From: Xestospongia bergquistia
Taxonomy: Eukaryota > Porifera > Demospongiae > Haplosclerida > Petrosiidae
NCBI GenBank assembly: GCA_963965975.1
Contig: OZ014415.1
Location: 2,299,001-2,363,000 of the forward strand
DNA length: 64,000 bases
Direction of reading: 5' to 3'
Shown: one piece after another, positions 63,557-64,000 of the stretch
Position numbering within the stretch: position 1 is the first letter of the stretch
How the letters are laid out: each line of letters opens with the position of its first letter
Translations under genes and position numbers: made by a program
Notes under the pieces: generated by a model
Databases searched by the model: none
The model's input: the letters and a program-made list of their open reading frames with translations, nothing else
What the model was told of the DNA's origin: nothing

Positions 63557-64000
63557 ATGACATTATTTATTATCTTTGGCCTTGCTATTGGTTTAGTTCA
63601 TGTCAACAGTGACAGTCATGTTGGAGGATGTACAGCTACTTATATAACTACATGACCAATAACTCCTCCTGCACATGGTTCTTATAGTAATGGCAGCATA
63701 GCTATTGAAAAAAACTTGAGCAAGTAAATACAAATATTAACCAGATCAAAGCCAAGCTTGATCATTTAATGGCCCAAGCAAATATTACTAATCTCTATCC
63801 TCCTTCTTCTTTACTACACTCTTGTGAGGAGATCAACACTAACTCGCCTGATAGTCCCTCTGACTATTATCTCACAGCTGATACTAATGGACATCCTCGT
63901 CATGTCTACTGTCATATGGAATCACTGTGTAACTCTGAAGGAGGATGGATGAGGATAGCCTATCTTTACATATCTGATCCCACAGAGGAATGTCCACCTG
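63557..64000 (+). pseudogene. array member U (type II head), broken and cut by the window end
   Basis: ATG at 63557 opens MTLFIIFGLAIGLVHVNSDS and GGCTATYITT, then TGA replaces the TGT of the family near 63653, and a further small indel follows in the coiled-coil part. From LYPPSSLLHSCEEI (63797) to EECPP at the window edge the sequence is good, with SPDSPSD as in gene E. The array continues beyond the window. Confidence 0.8.

Overview
The window looks like nuclear DNA of an early-branching animal, most likely a demosponge of the Amphimedon type. It is AT-rich and has spliceosomal introns with GT/AG ends and TATA-box promoters. It carries an animal INPP4-type phosphatase, a rhodopsin-like GPCR, and a large family of secreted proteins with a fibrinogen-like (FReD) start and a Cys-rich tail. 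I recall that domain layout from predicted sponge and cnidarian proteins. The species assignment is inference.

Layout. 1-4.2 kb is mostly gene-free and holds one minus-strand exon with a GH27 alpha-galactosidase C-terminal signature and an in-frame stop. 4.2-7.2 kb is a four-exon GPCR on the plus strand (549 aa). 7.4-9.7 kb holds two small secreted paralogues, head to head (161 and 213 aa, three exons each, same intron phases). 10.0-19.4 kb holds the C-terminal half of an INPP4-like phosphatase on the minus strand (13 exons, about 420 aa, active site CRTGKDRSSM). Its introns carry two long (CT)n tracts close to 3' splice sites, a 49-bp minisatellite and a roughly 125-bp tandem repeat. Its N-terminal exons were not found.

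21.1 kb to the window end (at least 43 kb) is a one-family array, all on the plus strand and all single-exon. I count ten intact genes (starts 21098, 22994, 28488, 34321, 38260, 42044, 44809, 48191, 56184, 61898) and about a dozen broken or partial copies. Each intact protein has a signal peptide, a Cys/Thr-rich head, in most a coiled-coil stretch, and then a shared domain of about 260 aa. There are four N-terminal types, each with its own promoter type. The shared domain is nearly invariant except at four short hypervariable spots. Versions of these spots are found in different combinations across genes with different heads, which points to gene conversion or unequal exchange.

Spacers in the array are themselves repeats. 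A block of about 5.4 kb is duplicated (F block near 31-33.5 kb, H block near 36.6-39 kb), and several 1-2 kb blocks recur. The simplest reading is a fast-evolving, birth-and-death array of secreted, probably oligomeric lectin-like recognition proteins. The recognition role is inferred from architecture and variation pattern only.
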